Source: Arthrobacter sp. Bz4
Lineage (GTDB): Bacteria; Actinomycetota; Actinomycetes; Actinomycetales; Micrococcaceae
DNA length: 64,000 bases
Assembly: GCF_003075455.1 (NCBI RefSeq)
Contig: NZ_QDAE01000004.1
Location: 1 to 64,000, forward strand
Direction of reading: 5' to 3'
Translations under genes and position numbers: made by a program
In this document: in pieces, positions 1 through 9,802 of the stretch
Numbering within the stretch: position 1 is the stretch's first letter
Layout of the letters: each line of letters begins with the position of its first letter
Notes under the pieces: model-generated
Seen by the model: only the letters and a program-made list of their open reading frames with translations
Told to the model about the DNA's origin: nothing
Database searches by the model: none

Positions 1-312
1 CATCGGTCGAACCGCAGCCTCAGCCTCCGACTCCGGCGGTTCAACAGCGAAAGTTTCAACAGTGGAGGTTTCAACAGGGTGAGGTTCAACAGAGGGTGCT
101 GTCCACACCGCGTCCACACCTAGCGGTCCCTCCGGACCATACCCAGCAGAAGACCCAACAGAAGCCCCGGAGGAAGACCCCGCGGAAGCCCCGGCGTGAG
201 TTCCCGCAGTAGACCCCGTGGCCGTGTTCGCGGGCCCGCTGGTCGAGGCGGAATCCGCGCCGGATTCGGGAGGGATTCCCGATCCGGAAGCAGAAGCTGC
301 ACTGCTTTTCAT
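1..312 (-). CDS. N-terminal part of a low-complexity protein (runs off the window)
   Basis: An open frame reads from an ATG at 312 to the window edge without a stop, so only the first 104 residues are visible. The start follows a GGAATTGGGG stretch that could be a ribosome binding site. The residues are almost all Ser, Ala, Gly, Thr and Pro up to about residue 60. Then comes a Glu/Val-rich pentapeptide repeat (PVETS, TVETF, AVEPP). No folded domain, signal peptide or membrane segment is visible. It looks like a disordered N-terminal region or linker whose functional domain lies outside the window, so I assign no function. It is divergently placed from nothing nearby; the next gene (epimerase) is on the same strand upstream of it. 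Confidence 0.55.
   Translation of the reverse strand, partial: MKSSAASASGSGIPPESGADSASTSGPANTATGSTAGTHAGASAGSSSGASVGSSAGYGPEGPLGVDAVWTAPSVEPHPVETSTVETFAVEPPESEAEAAVRPM
38..97. repeat. Four tandem 15-bp units coding a pentapeptide repeat
   Basis: Four consecutive 15-base units at 38, 53, 68 and 83 share the core GTTTCAACAG or GGTTCAACAG. On the minus strand they encode the xVExx pentapeptides of the partial gene above. The unit length is a multiple of three, so copy number can change without breaking the frame. Confidence 0.6.
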
Positions 313-492
313 ACCCCAATTCCATCATCGAGCACCGACAGTATGAGGGGAAAATAGGGGTCCCGGAAAAAACTTTTTCGAAGTTTTTTGCAGGCTGATT
401 CTTCGCGGCCAGCGTGATGTGTCGAGGTCATAGGGGCCAAGGCTATGCAGGTGAGGCGGGCCCCTCGTAGGTTCCGAAACCCTGAACTCATG

Positions 493-524
493 AAAAAGCC
501 GCCCGGCGTCGCTGGGCGGCTTTT
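493..524. terminator. Bidirectional hairpin terminator
   Basis: An AAAAGCCGCCC arm and a GGGCGGCTTTT arm surround a 9-base loop. The hairpin sits immediately downstream of the epimerase gene stop (minus strand). The A-run and T-run flanks give it terminator character in both directions. Confidence 0.75.
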
Positions 525-535
525 CACGGGTTCAG

Positions 536-1384
536 CTAGCCGACGTGATCCCGCCAACTGTGCTGAGGATCGAAGCCGAGCACGCTGCGGGCATGATCAA
601 TGGACAGCAACGTCTCGTGCTCGCCCACGTCCTTGACCACCTCGACGTCCGGGAACACCTCGGCAGCGAGTGATGCGCTGGAGCGGCTCATCACCGTGTC
701 AGCTGCGGCGATGATGAACGTGTCGAAGCCCGGCCCTGCGTTTTCCAACGCCCGTTGCACGGCCTGCGCGCCGTCGCGACCGTCAATGTACCCCCAGAGA
801 TTCCACTTCCGAGCCATAGCGTCGGCATCGAAAGAAGGGAACTTCGCATAATCCTCGGGGTCCATGACGTTCGAGAACCGCAGCGCGGTAATGCTCAACT
901 CGGGATCCCACCGCGTCAGCTGGATCGCCATCTGCTCTTCTAGGTGTTTGACCAGCGAGTAGGTGCTTTCCGGCCGTGCGGTGTACTTCTCGTCGACGGG
1001 GATGTAGGGCGGGTCCTCGTCGAAGGGTAGCCCCAGTACGGTCTCGCTGGACGCGTACACAACCTTCTTGATTCCAGCCCGGCGGCAGGCCTGGAACACG
1101 TTGTAGGTGGCCGGCATGTTGTTGTGGAAGGTCGCAGCATCTGCGTAGATGCCGGGAGCGGGAATGGCCGCCAGATGAACGACGGCGTCGAAGCCGGTAT
1201 GTTGATCGTCGACACCCATGAAGGCATCAATGACGTGTCCGTAGTTGGTCAGGTCGATCTTCACGAAGCCAGGACCACGTTCCCCCTGCACGTCCATACC
1301 AATAACCTCATGCCCCGCGGCTCTCAGAACCGAGGTGACCGTGCGGCCCAATTTGCCGGTGGCACCGGTTACCGCGAGCCTCAT
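536..1384 (-). CDS. NAD(P)-dependent epimerase/dehydratase (extended SDR)
   Basis: This 282-residue protein is of the extended short-chain dehydrogenase type, typical of nucleotide-sugar epimerases and reductases. The N-terminal Rossmann fold carries the TGATGKLG nucleotide-binding loop (residues 6-13). The catalytic set is visible as Ser112/Ser113 in YASSE and the Tyr142-x-x-x-Lys146 pair in YSLVK. The length matches the family. The start ATG at 1384 overlaps the stop of the upstream aldo/keto reductase by four bases (ATGA), so the two are translationally coupled and probably act on related carbonyl substrates. The substrate cannot be read from the sequence. Confidence 0.85.
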   Translation of the reverse strand: MRLAVTGATGKLGRTVTSVLRAAGHEVIGMDVQGERGPGFVKIDLTNYGHVIDAFMGVDDQHTGFDAVVHLAAIPAPGIYADAATFHNNMPATYNVFQACRRAGIKKVVYASSETVLGLPFDEDPPYIPVDEKYTARPESTYSLVKHLEEQMAIQLTRWDPELSITALRFSNVMDPEDYAKFPSFDADAMARKWNLWGYIDGRDGAQAVQRALENAGPGFDTFIIAAADTVMSRSSASLAAEVFPDVEVVKDVGEHETLLSIDHARSVLGFDPQHSWRDHVG

Positions 1385-2385
1385 ACGGGCCGCTGCTCAG
1401 GCGAAACAGTTTTCGCCGGTTCGGTCTCCGCCATCGAACCAACCGCATCGTCAATCTTGGCCATTACAGCAGCGTCGAGGGTCACTCCCGATGCCACAGC
1501 ATTTGACTTGACCTGCTCAGGCTTCGACGCGCCGATGATCGCTGCAGCAACGTTCTTGTTTTGCAGCACCCAGGCGATAGCCAGTTGTGCCATGGTGAGC
1601 CCAACCTCATCGGCGATCGGCTGGAGCTTCTGCACTCCGGTGAGTGTCTCGTCGGACATCCACCGCTCGATCATGTTCGAGCCACCCTTGTCATCGGCGG
1701 CCCGCGATCCTTCCTCGGGGGTGCCACCTGGCTGGTACTTGCCGGTCAACACGCCCTGCGCCACCGGTGACCAGACAATCTGGGACAACCCCAGCTCCTC
1801 GGACACGGGAACCACTTCCTCCTCAATGACCCGCCACAGCATCGAATACTGAGGCTGGTTGGAGATCAGCTGGAAGCCGAGTTCCTTGGCCAGCGCATGC
1901 CCGGCGCGGATCTGGCGCGCATCCCATTCGCTGACACCGATGTACAGGGCCTTGCCCTGGCGAACGATGTCCGCGAACGCCTGCATCGTCTCTTCCAGCG
2001 GCGTCTGGTAGTCGTAACGGTGCGCCTGGTACAAGTCCACATAGTCGGTCTGCAGGCGCTCCAGCGAACCGTTGATTGACTCCATGATGTGCTTACGGGA
2101 GAGCCCGACGTCGTTTGGCCCCTTCGGCCCGGTGGGCCCCCACACCTTGGTGAAGATCTCCAGGGACTGGCGCCGCTCGCCCTTCAGGGCTTCGCCGAGC
2201 ACCGTTTCGGCGGCGGTGTTGGCGTACACATCTGCCGTGTCGAAACTGGTGATGCCCACATCCAGGGCCGCGCGCACACACTGGGTGGCGACGTCGTTCT
2301 CCACCTGCGAGCCGTGGGTCAACCAGTTGCCGTAGGTGATTTCCGAGATCTTGAATCCACTGTTTCCGAGGTATCGATAGTCCAT
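1381..2385 (-). CDS. Aldo/keto reductase
   Basis: A 334-residue cytosolic NADPH-dependent oxidoreductase with an (alpha/beta)8 barrel. The catalytic tetrad of the family is intact: Asp49 and Tyr54 in FDTADVY, Lys80 in IFTKVW and His122 in YQAHRYD. Its length and the IIGASKPEQV cofactor-binding segment near the C-terminus resemble the Kv-beta/YghZ branch of aldo/keto reductases. It is the first gene of a two-gene operon with the SDR epimerase. A 12-bp perfect palindrome lies about 40 bp upstream and could serve regulation. The physiological substrate is unknown. Confidence 0.9.
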   Translation of the reverse strand: MDYRYLGNSGFKISEITYGNWLTHGSQVENDVATQCVRAALDVGITSFDTADVYANTAAETVLGEALKGERRQSLEIFTKVWGPTGPKGPNDVGLSRKHIMESINGSLERLQTDYVDLYQAHRYDYQTPLEETMQAFADIVRQGKALYIGVSEWDARQIRAGHALAKELGFQLISNQPQYSMLWRVIEEEVVPVSEELGLSQIVWSPVAQGVLTGKYQPGGTPEEGSRAADDKGGSNMIERWMSDETLTGVQKLQPIADEVGLTMAQLAIAWVLQNKNVAAAIIGASKPEQVKSNAVASGVTLDAAVMAKIDDAVGSMAETEPAKTVSPEQRPV

Positions 2386-2426
2386 ACATTCGATGCTAGG
2401 GCACCACTCGAGAAATGAGGTGGATC

Positions 2427-2438
2427 ACACTGCAGTGT
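2427..2438. promoter_or_regulatory. Palindrome ACACTGCAGTGT upstream of the reductase operon
   Basis: A 12-bp perfect palindrome lies between the minus-strand reductase operon and the plus-strand FemAB gene. It could be a repressor site, but it is short and a single copy, so this is tentative. Confidence 0.25.
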
Positions 2439-2557
2439 CGTTGCCTAAGGTGACGATTTGCGGCGCGGTGGCCAGACAGTAGCGAAGCTGACCGAGGCAA
2501 ACAGGGCCAACCGGTACACTGAATTGTCTTTGTTTCACCACCACTGATTGAGGGATT

Positions 2558-3631
2558 TTGGTTAAGTTCACCGCGCGTCTAGCCACGGCCGAGGAGCGGG
2601 ACAACTGGGACGCGTTGGTGACGTCGAACCCTAACGGGGGAAACATGCTCCAGTCGGCATCCTTCGCCGATGTGAAGTCTCAGCACGGCTGGACTCCCCG
2701 GTTCCTGGTCTTTGAAAGCGCCGAGTACACCACCTACAACCTGGTGATCGAAAAGCGGCTGCCTCTGCTGGGCGCCCTCTGGTACCTCATCAAGGGCCCT
2801 GACGTTGCCGATCCTGCCCATGTGCCGGCGGTGCTTGACGCTTGCCGGGAACTGGTCCGTACCGGGCGTCACAACGTGTTCGCAGTGAAGGTGGAGCCCG
2901 ACATCCCTGCCGACCACGACGTCGACCGGCTGTTTCTCAACGCGGGCCTGATCAAAACGTTCGATCTGCAGCCCAACGACCACACTGCGATCCTGGACAC
3001 TACCCCCGAGCCGAACCAACTGCTGCGCAACCTGCATTCGCGCGGCCGCAACGCTGTACGTCGTGCCAGCCGTGAAGGCGTCGAAGTGCGCCGGATGGAA
3101 CCCACTGACGAAAACTTTCGCCAGATGTACCAGCTGATGGCCCACATCGAGGATCGATCGGCCGCCAAGCTCCGCTCGTACCAGTACTACAGCCGGTTTT
3201 GGCGGAACTTCGCCGACGCCGGCCAGGGCCGCCTGTACTTCGTCTACGAAGATGGCAAACCCGCCGTTGGCGCGTTCGTCATCAACTACGGGCTCAAAGG
3301 CACTTACAAGGACGGCGGATCCAAGCCCAAACGATCCCAGTATGGTGACTCCCATTTGGTGCAGTGGCAGGCGATCACTGACCTCAAGGAAGAGTTCGGG
3401 ATAGTTGAATACGATTTCTGCGGCACTCCGCCCAGCGACCGGCTCAAGGACCCCACCCATCAGCACCATGGGTTGGGTCTGTTCAAGACCAGCTTCACCA
3501 AGACTGTGACGGACTTCGTCGGCTGTTATGACCTACCGCTCAGCGCGTGGAAGTATCGACTCTGGAACGTGATCGGCGAGAAGGTCGCTCGACAAATCTA
3601 CTGGCGCCGACACCAGCAACCGTTCTACTAA
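2558..3631 (+). CDS. FemABX-family peptidoglycan bridge aminoacyltransferase
   Basis: A 357-residue enzyme of the FemAB/FemX family, which transfers amino acids from aminoacyl-tRNA to the peptide stem of lipid II at the inner membrane face. Two GNAT-like halves are apparent. The second carries the YGLKGTYKDGGS segment and the VEYDFCGTP segment characteristic of the family, and the fold ends with the basic stretch typical of these proteins. A helical arm seems absent or short, as in single-residue transferases of actinobacteria. The start is a TTG at 2558 placed seven bases behind a GAGGGA ribosome binding site. It is probably monocistronic, ahead of the ThrE-type gene. Confidence 0.85.
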   Translation: MVKFTARLATAEERDNWDALVTSNPNGGNMLQSASFADVKSQHGWTPRFLVFESAEYTTYNLVIEKRLPLLGALWYLIKGPDVADPAHVPAVLDACRELVRTGRHNVFAVKVEPDIPADHDVDRLFLNAGLIKTFDLQPNDHTAILDTTPEPNQLLRNLHSRGRNAVRRASREGVEVRRMEPTDENFRQMYQLMAHIEDRSAAKLRSYQYYSRFWRNFADAGQGRLYFVYEDGKPAVGAFVINYGLKGTYKDGGSKPKRSQYGDSHLVQWQAITDLKEEFGIVEYDFCGTPPSDRLKDPTHQHHGLGLFKTSFTKTVTDFVGCYDLPLSAWKYRLWNVIGEKVARQIYWRRHQQPFY

Positions 3632-3680
3632 ACAAACACTCCCGCTCCCTGCGGGCGCACCGGATGAAGGGGTGAATTCC

Positions 3681-5399
3681 ATGGGAGAGAAGACCGAGGC
3701 CGACGACGGCCGCAACCCCAACACCAACCCTGCGCCGGTAGCCGAACAGCTGCCGATCGTTCCCACCGCGGGGACCCCGGCCAGCGTTGCCCAGCCCGCA
3801 GCACGTCCGGTTCATTCGCTGCCCGGCACCCCTGGGGGCCCGGGATACGCAGGCCGCTCCGGATCGGCCGGCAAGCCTGGCAGGTCTTCCGGAGCCAAGC
3901 CCAAGTCCCGCCCACGTCCGGCAAATAACAAGCCGGATCGCAGGACCTACTCGACGCCCACCGATGCGCTGCCGACCACGCCCCGTTCGGTGCGCCCCGA
4001 CCGCTCGAATGCCGCAGCCAGGAAGGTACTCCGCCGACTGGTGCAGGGGGAGACTCCGCCCACCCAGGCGATGAGCATCGTTGAACGGCTGGCTGGCAGC
4101 CCCTATGCCAATCCCACCATCCAGGTTTCCGGGCCGGACATCAACGCGCGAAGAACCCTCGATTTCGCGCTGAGCCTGGCCGAAACGATGTTCCGGTACG
4201 GCGCCGGCGCCCTTGAGGTCGAAACCAGCATCATCGCGGTCACCGCAGCCTTTGGGCTGGACAACATCGAAGTGGACATCACCAACCAGTCGGTCATCCT
4301 GAACTATTCGGCCAAGGACCAGACCCCAGTCACCGTGCTGCGGGTGGTTCGTTCCTGGACCAATAACTACGCCGGCCTGCTGAAGGTGCATCAGTTGGTG
4401 ACCGACGTCGTCAACGGCGGAACCTCGCGGATCGAAGCTGCGGCTCGGCTCGACGAGATCACCCACAAGCCGAAACCCTTTCCCCGGTGGATGGTGACGG
4501 CTGCCTTCGGTGTCTTCGGGGCTGCCATCGTGAGTTTCATTGGTGGCGGACCGTTGGAGTCGCTGATCAGCTTTGCCAGCTGCATCGGCGTCGACCTCCT
4601 CTTGCGTCAGTTGGGGAAGTGGCGGGTTCCTGAGTTCTTCTCGGTAGCTACCGCCTCGGGTATGGTCACGATCATCGCGATGTTCTTCTGGTGGCTCGAT
4701 ATCGGCATTGCGCCGTCGTTCGTGGTGGTGGGCGGAATCCTGCTACTGCTGCCGACTGGCCGGCTCGTCTCCGCAACCCAGGACGCGATCAACGGATTCC
4801 CGGTCACCGCGGCGGGCAGGTATCTTTCAGCATTCCTCGTGTTTGCCGCGATCATCTCCGGGATCGCCGTCGCGTTGGTCGTTGGCGCACTGGTGGGGGT
4901 GCCAGAGTTGGCGCTGACGACCGAAGGATCAATGTATCCGCTGCCGGTGGCGGCAGCGCTGGTGCTGATCGCCGTCGCCATGATCGGAGTCGCAGAACAG
5001 ACCGACATGAAACTCCTGCTCCCCACGGCCCTGATCGGTGTCACCGGTTTCCTGCTGTACTCGCTGGTGGTCAGCCTGGGCGTGGGCTACCGCCTAGCCC
5101 CGGCAATCGCCGCAGTGCTGATCGGGATGCTCGCGAGAATGGTGGCGTTGCGGATGGGCGCACCCCAGCTGGTCGTGGCAGTTCCGGCGGTCATGTTCCT
5201 CTACCCGGGCCTGATGGTGTTCAGGTCGATGTACGGCTTGACGATCGAAACCGAGCTGATTGGGGCTGGCACCAACAGCCTGTTCAATGCGTTGACGATC
5301 ATTCTTGCCATTGCCGGCGGCGTGGTGCTGGGTGACAACCTCGCCCGTCCGCTGACCAAGGGAGTCAGCAGTAACGAACGCCGGAACCGGCGCCGTTAA
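3681..5399 (+). CDS. thrE: Threonine/serine exporter, ThrE family
   Basis: The protein has 572 residues. The first ~115 residues are Pro/Ala/Arg-rich and probably disordered in the cytoplasm. A soluble ThrE (DUF1212) segment follows (about residues 130-250, including the TMFRYGAGALEVETS motif), and then about ten hydrophobic segments covering the ThrE membrane domain and the ThrE_2 (DUF3815) domain. Corynebacterial ThrE exports L-threonine and L-serine using the proton motive force. I chose ATG 3681 because GAAGGGG sits nine bases upstream; a GTG at 3672 is an alternative. The gene converges on ung with only one base between stop codons and no terminator there. Confidence 0.85.
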   Translation: MGEKTEADDGRNPNTNPAPVAEQLPIVPTAGTPASVAQPAARPVHSLPGTPGGPGYAGRSGSAGKPGRSSGAKPKSRPRPANNKPDRRTYSTPTDALPTTPRSVRPDRSNAAARKVLRRLVQGETPPTQAMSIVERLAGSPYANPTIQVSGPDINARRTLDFALSLAETMFRYGAGALEVETSIIAVTAAFGLDNIEVDITNQSVILNYSAKDQTPVTVLRVVRSWTNNYAGLLKVHQLVTDVVNGGTSRIEAAARLDEITHKPKPFPRWMVTAAFGVFGAAIVSFIGGGPLESLISFASCIGVDLLLRQLGKWRVPEFFSVATASGMVTIIAMFFWWLDIGIAPSFVVVGGILLLLPTGRLVSATQDAINGFPVTAAGRYLSAFLVFAAIISGIAVALVVGALVGVPELALTTEGSMYPLPVAAALVLIAVAMIGVAEQTDMKLLLPTALIGVTGFLLYSLVVSLGVGYRLAPAIAAVLIGMLARMVALRMGAPQLVVAVPAVMFLYPGLMVFRSMYGLTIETELIGAGTNSLFNALTIILAIAGGVVLGDNLARPLTKGVSSNERRNRRR

Positions 5400-5400
5400 G

Positions 5401-6165
5401 TCAGCGCAACTGCCAGTCCACCGGTTCGGCGCCCTGCTCCACCAGGAACGTGTTGACCCGGGTAAAGGGCCGGCTGCCGAAGAACCCTCGCGACGCCGAC
5501 AGCGGGCTCGGGTGCACTGACTCGATCACCGGAGTGCTGCCGAGCAGCGGCTTGATCTGCTGGGCGTCCCTGCCCCACAGCACCGCAACCAGAGGTAGGT
5601 TTCTGGCAACCAGGGCTTCCACCGCTGCATCGGTCACTACGTCCCAGCCCAGTCTGCGGTGTGACGCCGCGCCGCCGGCCCGCACCGTCAGGACCCGGTT
5701 CAGCAGCAGCACTCCCTGCTCGGCCCACCCCGACAGGTCGCCGTGCGCAGGAACCGACGTGCCGGTGTCGGCAACGAGTTCCCGATAGATATTGGCGAGG
5801 CTCCGTGGAAGCGGCCGGGTGCTTCCCGCTACCGAGAAGGACAGCCCGACGGCGTGCCCCGGCGTCGGGTACGGGTCCTGACCCAGGATCAGCACCTTGA
5901 CCTGATCCATCGGGTAACTGAACGCCCGGAGGATGTGCTCGGCTGGCGGCAGGATCTCGTGTCCGCCGTCGACCTCCGTGCGGAGCCGATCGGCGAGCAG
6001 GTGCAGTTGCGGCTCGATCGGCGCCAGCGCAGCAGCCCAGGACGGATGGACGACGTCGGCCACTGGAACGGGGGCGGCGAACGGGAATTTCGAGCCGTCC
6101 AGGATCGGGGACGCCGTGGGGGAGGGGGCTGGCTCAGGGAAGAGGGCGCTCTGGTATTCGGACAC
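5401..6165 (-). CDS. ung: Uracil-DNA glycosylase, family 1
   Basis: Ung excises uracil from DNA in base excision repair. The catalytic GQDPYP motif contains Asp97, and the HPSPLS loop contains His218, so both family-1 active-site motifs are intact. The length is 254 residues from the chosen GTG start at 6165, which follows AAGGA by seven bases. A TTG at 6216 would add 17 residues but has no ribosome binding site. The first ~30 residues are a Pro/Ser-rich extension. The gene stands alone, convergent with thrE. Confidence 0.93.
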   Translation of the reverse strand: MSEYQSALFPEPAPSPTASPILDGSKFPFAAPVPVADVVHPSWAAALAPIEPQLHLLADRLRTEVDGGHEILPPAEHILRAFSYPMDQVKVLILGQDPYPTPGHAVGLSFSVAGSTRPLPRSLANIYRELVADTGTSVPAHGDLSGWAEQGVLLLNRVLTVRAGGAASHRRLGWDVVTDAAVEALVARNLPLVAVLWGRDAQQIKPLLGSTPVIESVHPSPLSASRGFFGSRPFTRVNTFLVEQGAEPVDWQLR

Positions 6166-6277
6166 CCTCCCATCCTTGTGCCCGAGCCCGCCAAATGACA
6201 ACCGTGTTATTCCCAATTACCATGAAGGTCAACGGCAGCGTTCCACTAAGCTGCCTTCAACTAAGGGGCGATAGGCA

Positions 6278-6592
6278 GTGACTGATGCGGTGCGCGCTGA
6301 CAGTGCGGTACACCCTGATCCGGAGGGTCACCGTCAGGCGTCTGTGCTGGGAGACCGCGAGCAGCAAATGCTCGCCCTTGAACGCCAGTGGTGGAAGTAC
6401 TCAGGGGCCAAGGAACAAGCCATCCGCGAACTGTTCGACCTGTCGGCTACCCACTACTACCAAATCCTCAACGCCATGATCGACACCGAGGCAGCATTGG
6501 CTCACGATCCGATGCTGGTCAAGCGACTGCGTAGACTACGTACATCGCGTCAGCGCGCGCGCTCAGCCCGCCGCCTCGGCGCTGACATCTGA
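6278..6592 (+). CDS. DUF3263 family protein
   Basis: A 104-residue basic protein with the DUF3263 core (about residues 24-85), recognisable by ERQWWKYSGAKEQAIRELF and SATHYYQILN. The family is actinobacterial and resembles a small helix-turn-helix protein, but its function is not known. The C-terminus is Arg-rich. The start GTG at 6278 follows an AAGGGGCG ribosome binding site. The next gene starts about 50 bp downstream in the same direction, so the two are probably cotranscribed. Confidence 0.85.
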   Translation: MTDAVRADSAVHPDPEGHRQASVLGDREQQMLALERQWWKYSGAKEQAIRELFDLSATHYYQILNAMIDTEAALAHDPMLVKRLRRLRTSRQRARSARRLGADI

Positions 6593-6644
6593 ACGCTCCC
6601 GGCGAACCCTTTACAGCGCCAAAACCCAAGGATGACGCATAACT

Positions 6645-7301
6645 ATGAGCCAGTACCCCCGGGACGAGTTCGACAAGATCCCTGAATCCGCATCGCGGCA
6701 GGGCGTTCACCGGGAAAGACTGGTTCCTCCGCGGTCCAGTGGGCTGGCGTTGAAAATCCTGGTTGGGGTACTCGCGCTCGCCGTCGGGCTGGCCGCCTAC
6801 TTTATTCTTCCCCGTCTTGGCATTGGCCAGACGGAGTCATCCGCCAGCCAGACCACCACCGCGCCGGTCGCCGAGACCACCTCGAACGCGTCGCCTGCCC
6901 CGGCCGACGACGACGCTTCCGAGCCCGAGCCGACCCCGTCCAATCCGGCGACCCAAGCCCCAACAGGGGCTCCCACTGATGAGCCCATCGAGGCTGAACC
7001 CACTCCCAGCGAGGAACCGGCAGCGATCGACCGGGCCCAGGCAGTAAACGTCTACAACTCAACGGGCATCGGCGGATTAGCCAGTTCGGCAGCCGGCCGG
7101 GTCACGGCTGGTGGCTGGACTGTAGGCCAGATCGCAGACTGGGGTGGAGCGCCGCCCCAGACCTCAGTGATCTTCTACAACAACGCCTCCCAGCTTGCGG
7201 CGGCACAGGAAGTAGCTGGCATCCTCGGCATCCCAACCCTGGTCGAAACCACCGAAGTGTCTTCGAGCATCACAGTGGTTGTCGGCCCCGGATTCCAATA
7301 G
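6645..7301 (+). CDS. LytR_C-domain membrane-anchored protein
   Basis: The 218-residue protein has a short cytoplasmic N-terminus and one transmembrane helix at about residues 33-55 (LALKILVGVLALAVGLAAYF). A Thr/Pro/Glu-rich linker to about residue 128 follows, then a LytR C-terminal domain beginning at VNVYNSTGIGGLASSAAG and ending at the stop. LytR_C domains occur at the end of LCP-type cell-wall ligases and in stand-alone membrane proteins like this one. An extracytoplasmic, envelope-related role is likely, but no catalytic residues are known. Confidence 0.85.
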   Translation: MSQYPRDEFDKIPESASRQGVHRERLVPPRSSGLALKILVGVLALAVGLAAYFILPRLGIGQTESSASQTTTAPVAETTSNASPAPADDDASEPEPTPSNPATQAPTGAPTDEPIEAEPTPSEEPAAIDRAQAVNVYNSTGIGGLASSAAGRVTAGGWTVGQIADWGGAPPQTSVIFYNNASQLAAAQEVAGILGIPTLVETTEVSSSITVVVGPGFQ

Positions 7302-7405
7302 GCATTGAGTAGGAGGCACGGTTCCGCGACGCACGAGTGGTCCGTGGTGCCATTTATGACTCAGTGGTGTACGGCGTCACCCGTGCCCAGTGGGAGGGTC
7401 TTCAC

Positions 7406-7434
7406 TTGCACTCAGGCAGCCAGAGTGCTAATTA
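7406..7434 (+). promoter_or_regulatory. Possible groEL promoter
   Basis: TTGCAC (7406-7411) and TAATTA (7429-7434) are separated by 17 bases. The -10 match is imperfect. The placement over and upstream of the CIRCE half-sites fits a heat-shock promoter blocked by HrcA. The rest of the 325-bp gap between the LytR_C gene and groEL shows no gene. Confidence 0.35.
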
Positions 7435-7466
7435 TTGAGTTAGCACTCTAAGCCGCTGACTGCTAA
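7423..7466. promoter_or_regulatory. CIRCE operator (HrcA site) with an extra half-site
   Basis: TTAGCACTC at 7440-7448, nine bases, then GACTGCTAA at 7458-7466 match the CIRCE consensus (TTAGCACTC-N9-GAGTGCTAA) with one mismatch. A perfect GAGTGCTAA half-site also lies just upstream at 7423-7431. It forms a second inverted pair with the 7440 arm but in the opposite (outward) arrangement with an 8-base spacer. HrcA repression of groEL is the expected function. Confidence 0.85.
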
Positions 7467-7620
7467 TTGTTGGCGGGGTTGGATGTGACAAGCACACCAC
7501 TGTGGTGAGGGTCGTGGCGGGACGTAAAGAGATCGTCCTGCTGATACCCGTCCGTCGCGGGCACCGCAGCCGGTGAGCATAAGTTTGCTGATAAGCAGTA
7601 CTGTCCCCGAAAGGACCTAA

Positions 7621-9264
<1,644 letters not shown>

Positions 9265-9272
9265 TCCCCACC

Positions 9273-9340
9273 GGCGAGGTGTCACCACCTCGCCTTGCTG
9301 AATCTGGAAGGACGGTACCCTCACGGGGTGCCGTCCTTCC
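9273..9340. terminator. Two consecutive hairpins after groEL
   Basis: The first hairpin has a perfect 9-bp stem at 9273-9281 and 9286-9294. The second has a 15-bp stem at 9306-9320 and 9325-9340 with one wobble, beginning GGAAGGACGG. Neither has a strong T-run. They lie between convergent groEL and the WXG100 gene and could serve both. Confidence 0.7.
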
Positions 9341-9397
9341 GGCGTTAACCGGGAAGCTCGGCCTGCCGGTCACCGTGGGCAGGAGGGTAGTCCAGGC

Positions 9398-9688
9398 TCA
9401 GTACAGGAACATCCGCGCATTGCTCAGTTCGGCGTCGGCGTATTGCTGGGTGGCCACCGTCAGGGCATGATTGATCTCCGCCAACGACTCCTCTACCCGG
9501 GCCTGGGTGGCACGCCATTGAGCCACAGCCTGCTGGAAATTCGCGGCGGCCTGCCCCTTCCACAGCATCTCCAGTTCCAGCAGGCCCGCCTGCATCGTAT
9601 TCACCTCGGACTGCAGCCGGCCGATGGTTCCCTGCACTTCGCTGCCCTTTGCAGCGAGTGCATCTGTGTCGACCTGAAAGTTTGCCAT
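9398..9688 (-). CDS. WXG100 family protein (ESAT-6-like)
   Basis: A 96-residue helical-hairpin protein with the central W-K-G turn (MLWKGQAAANF, about residues 43-53). A YADAE sequence near the C-terminus fits the Y-x-x-x-D/E secretion signal of type VII (ESX) substrates. The ATG at 9688 follows GAGGAGGAAG by three bases, a strong ribosome binding site. No EccC or other ESX machinery gene and no second WXG100 partner is nearby, so it may act as a homodimer and use a secretion locus elsewhere. Confidence 0.85.
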   Translation of the reverse strand: MANFQVDTDALAAKGSEVQGTIGRLQSEVNTMQAGLLELEMLWKGQAAANFQQAVAQWRATQARVEESLAEINHALTVATQQYADAELSNARMFLY

Positions 9689-9802
9689 GTGCTTCCTCCT
9701 CATTGACGGCCACTCCCGGACCATTGCTGGTTAGCTTCGACCCTAGGCCGGACGCTCAGGGGTTCCGGGAGGGAAAGCCGGAAAAGTGGGCAGCGCCCAT
9801 GC

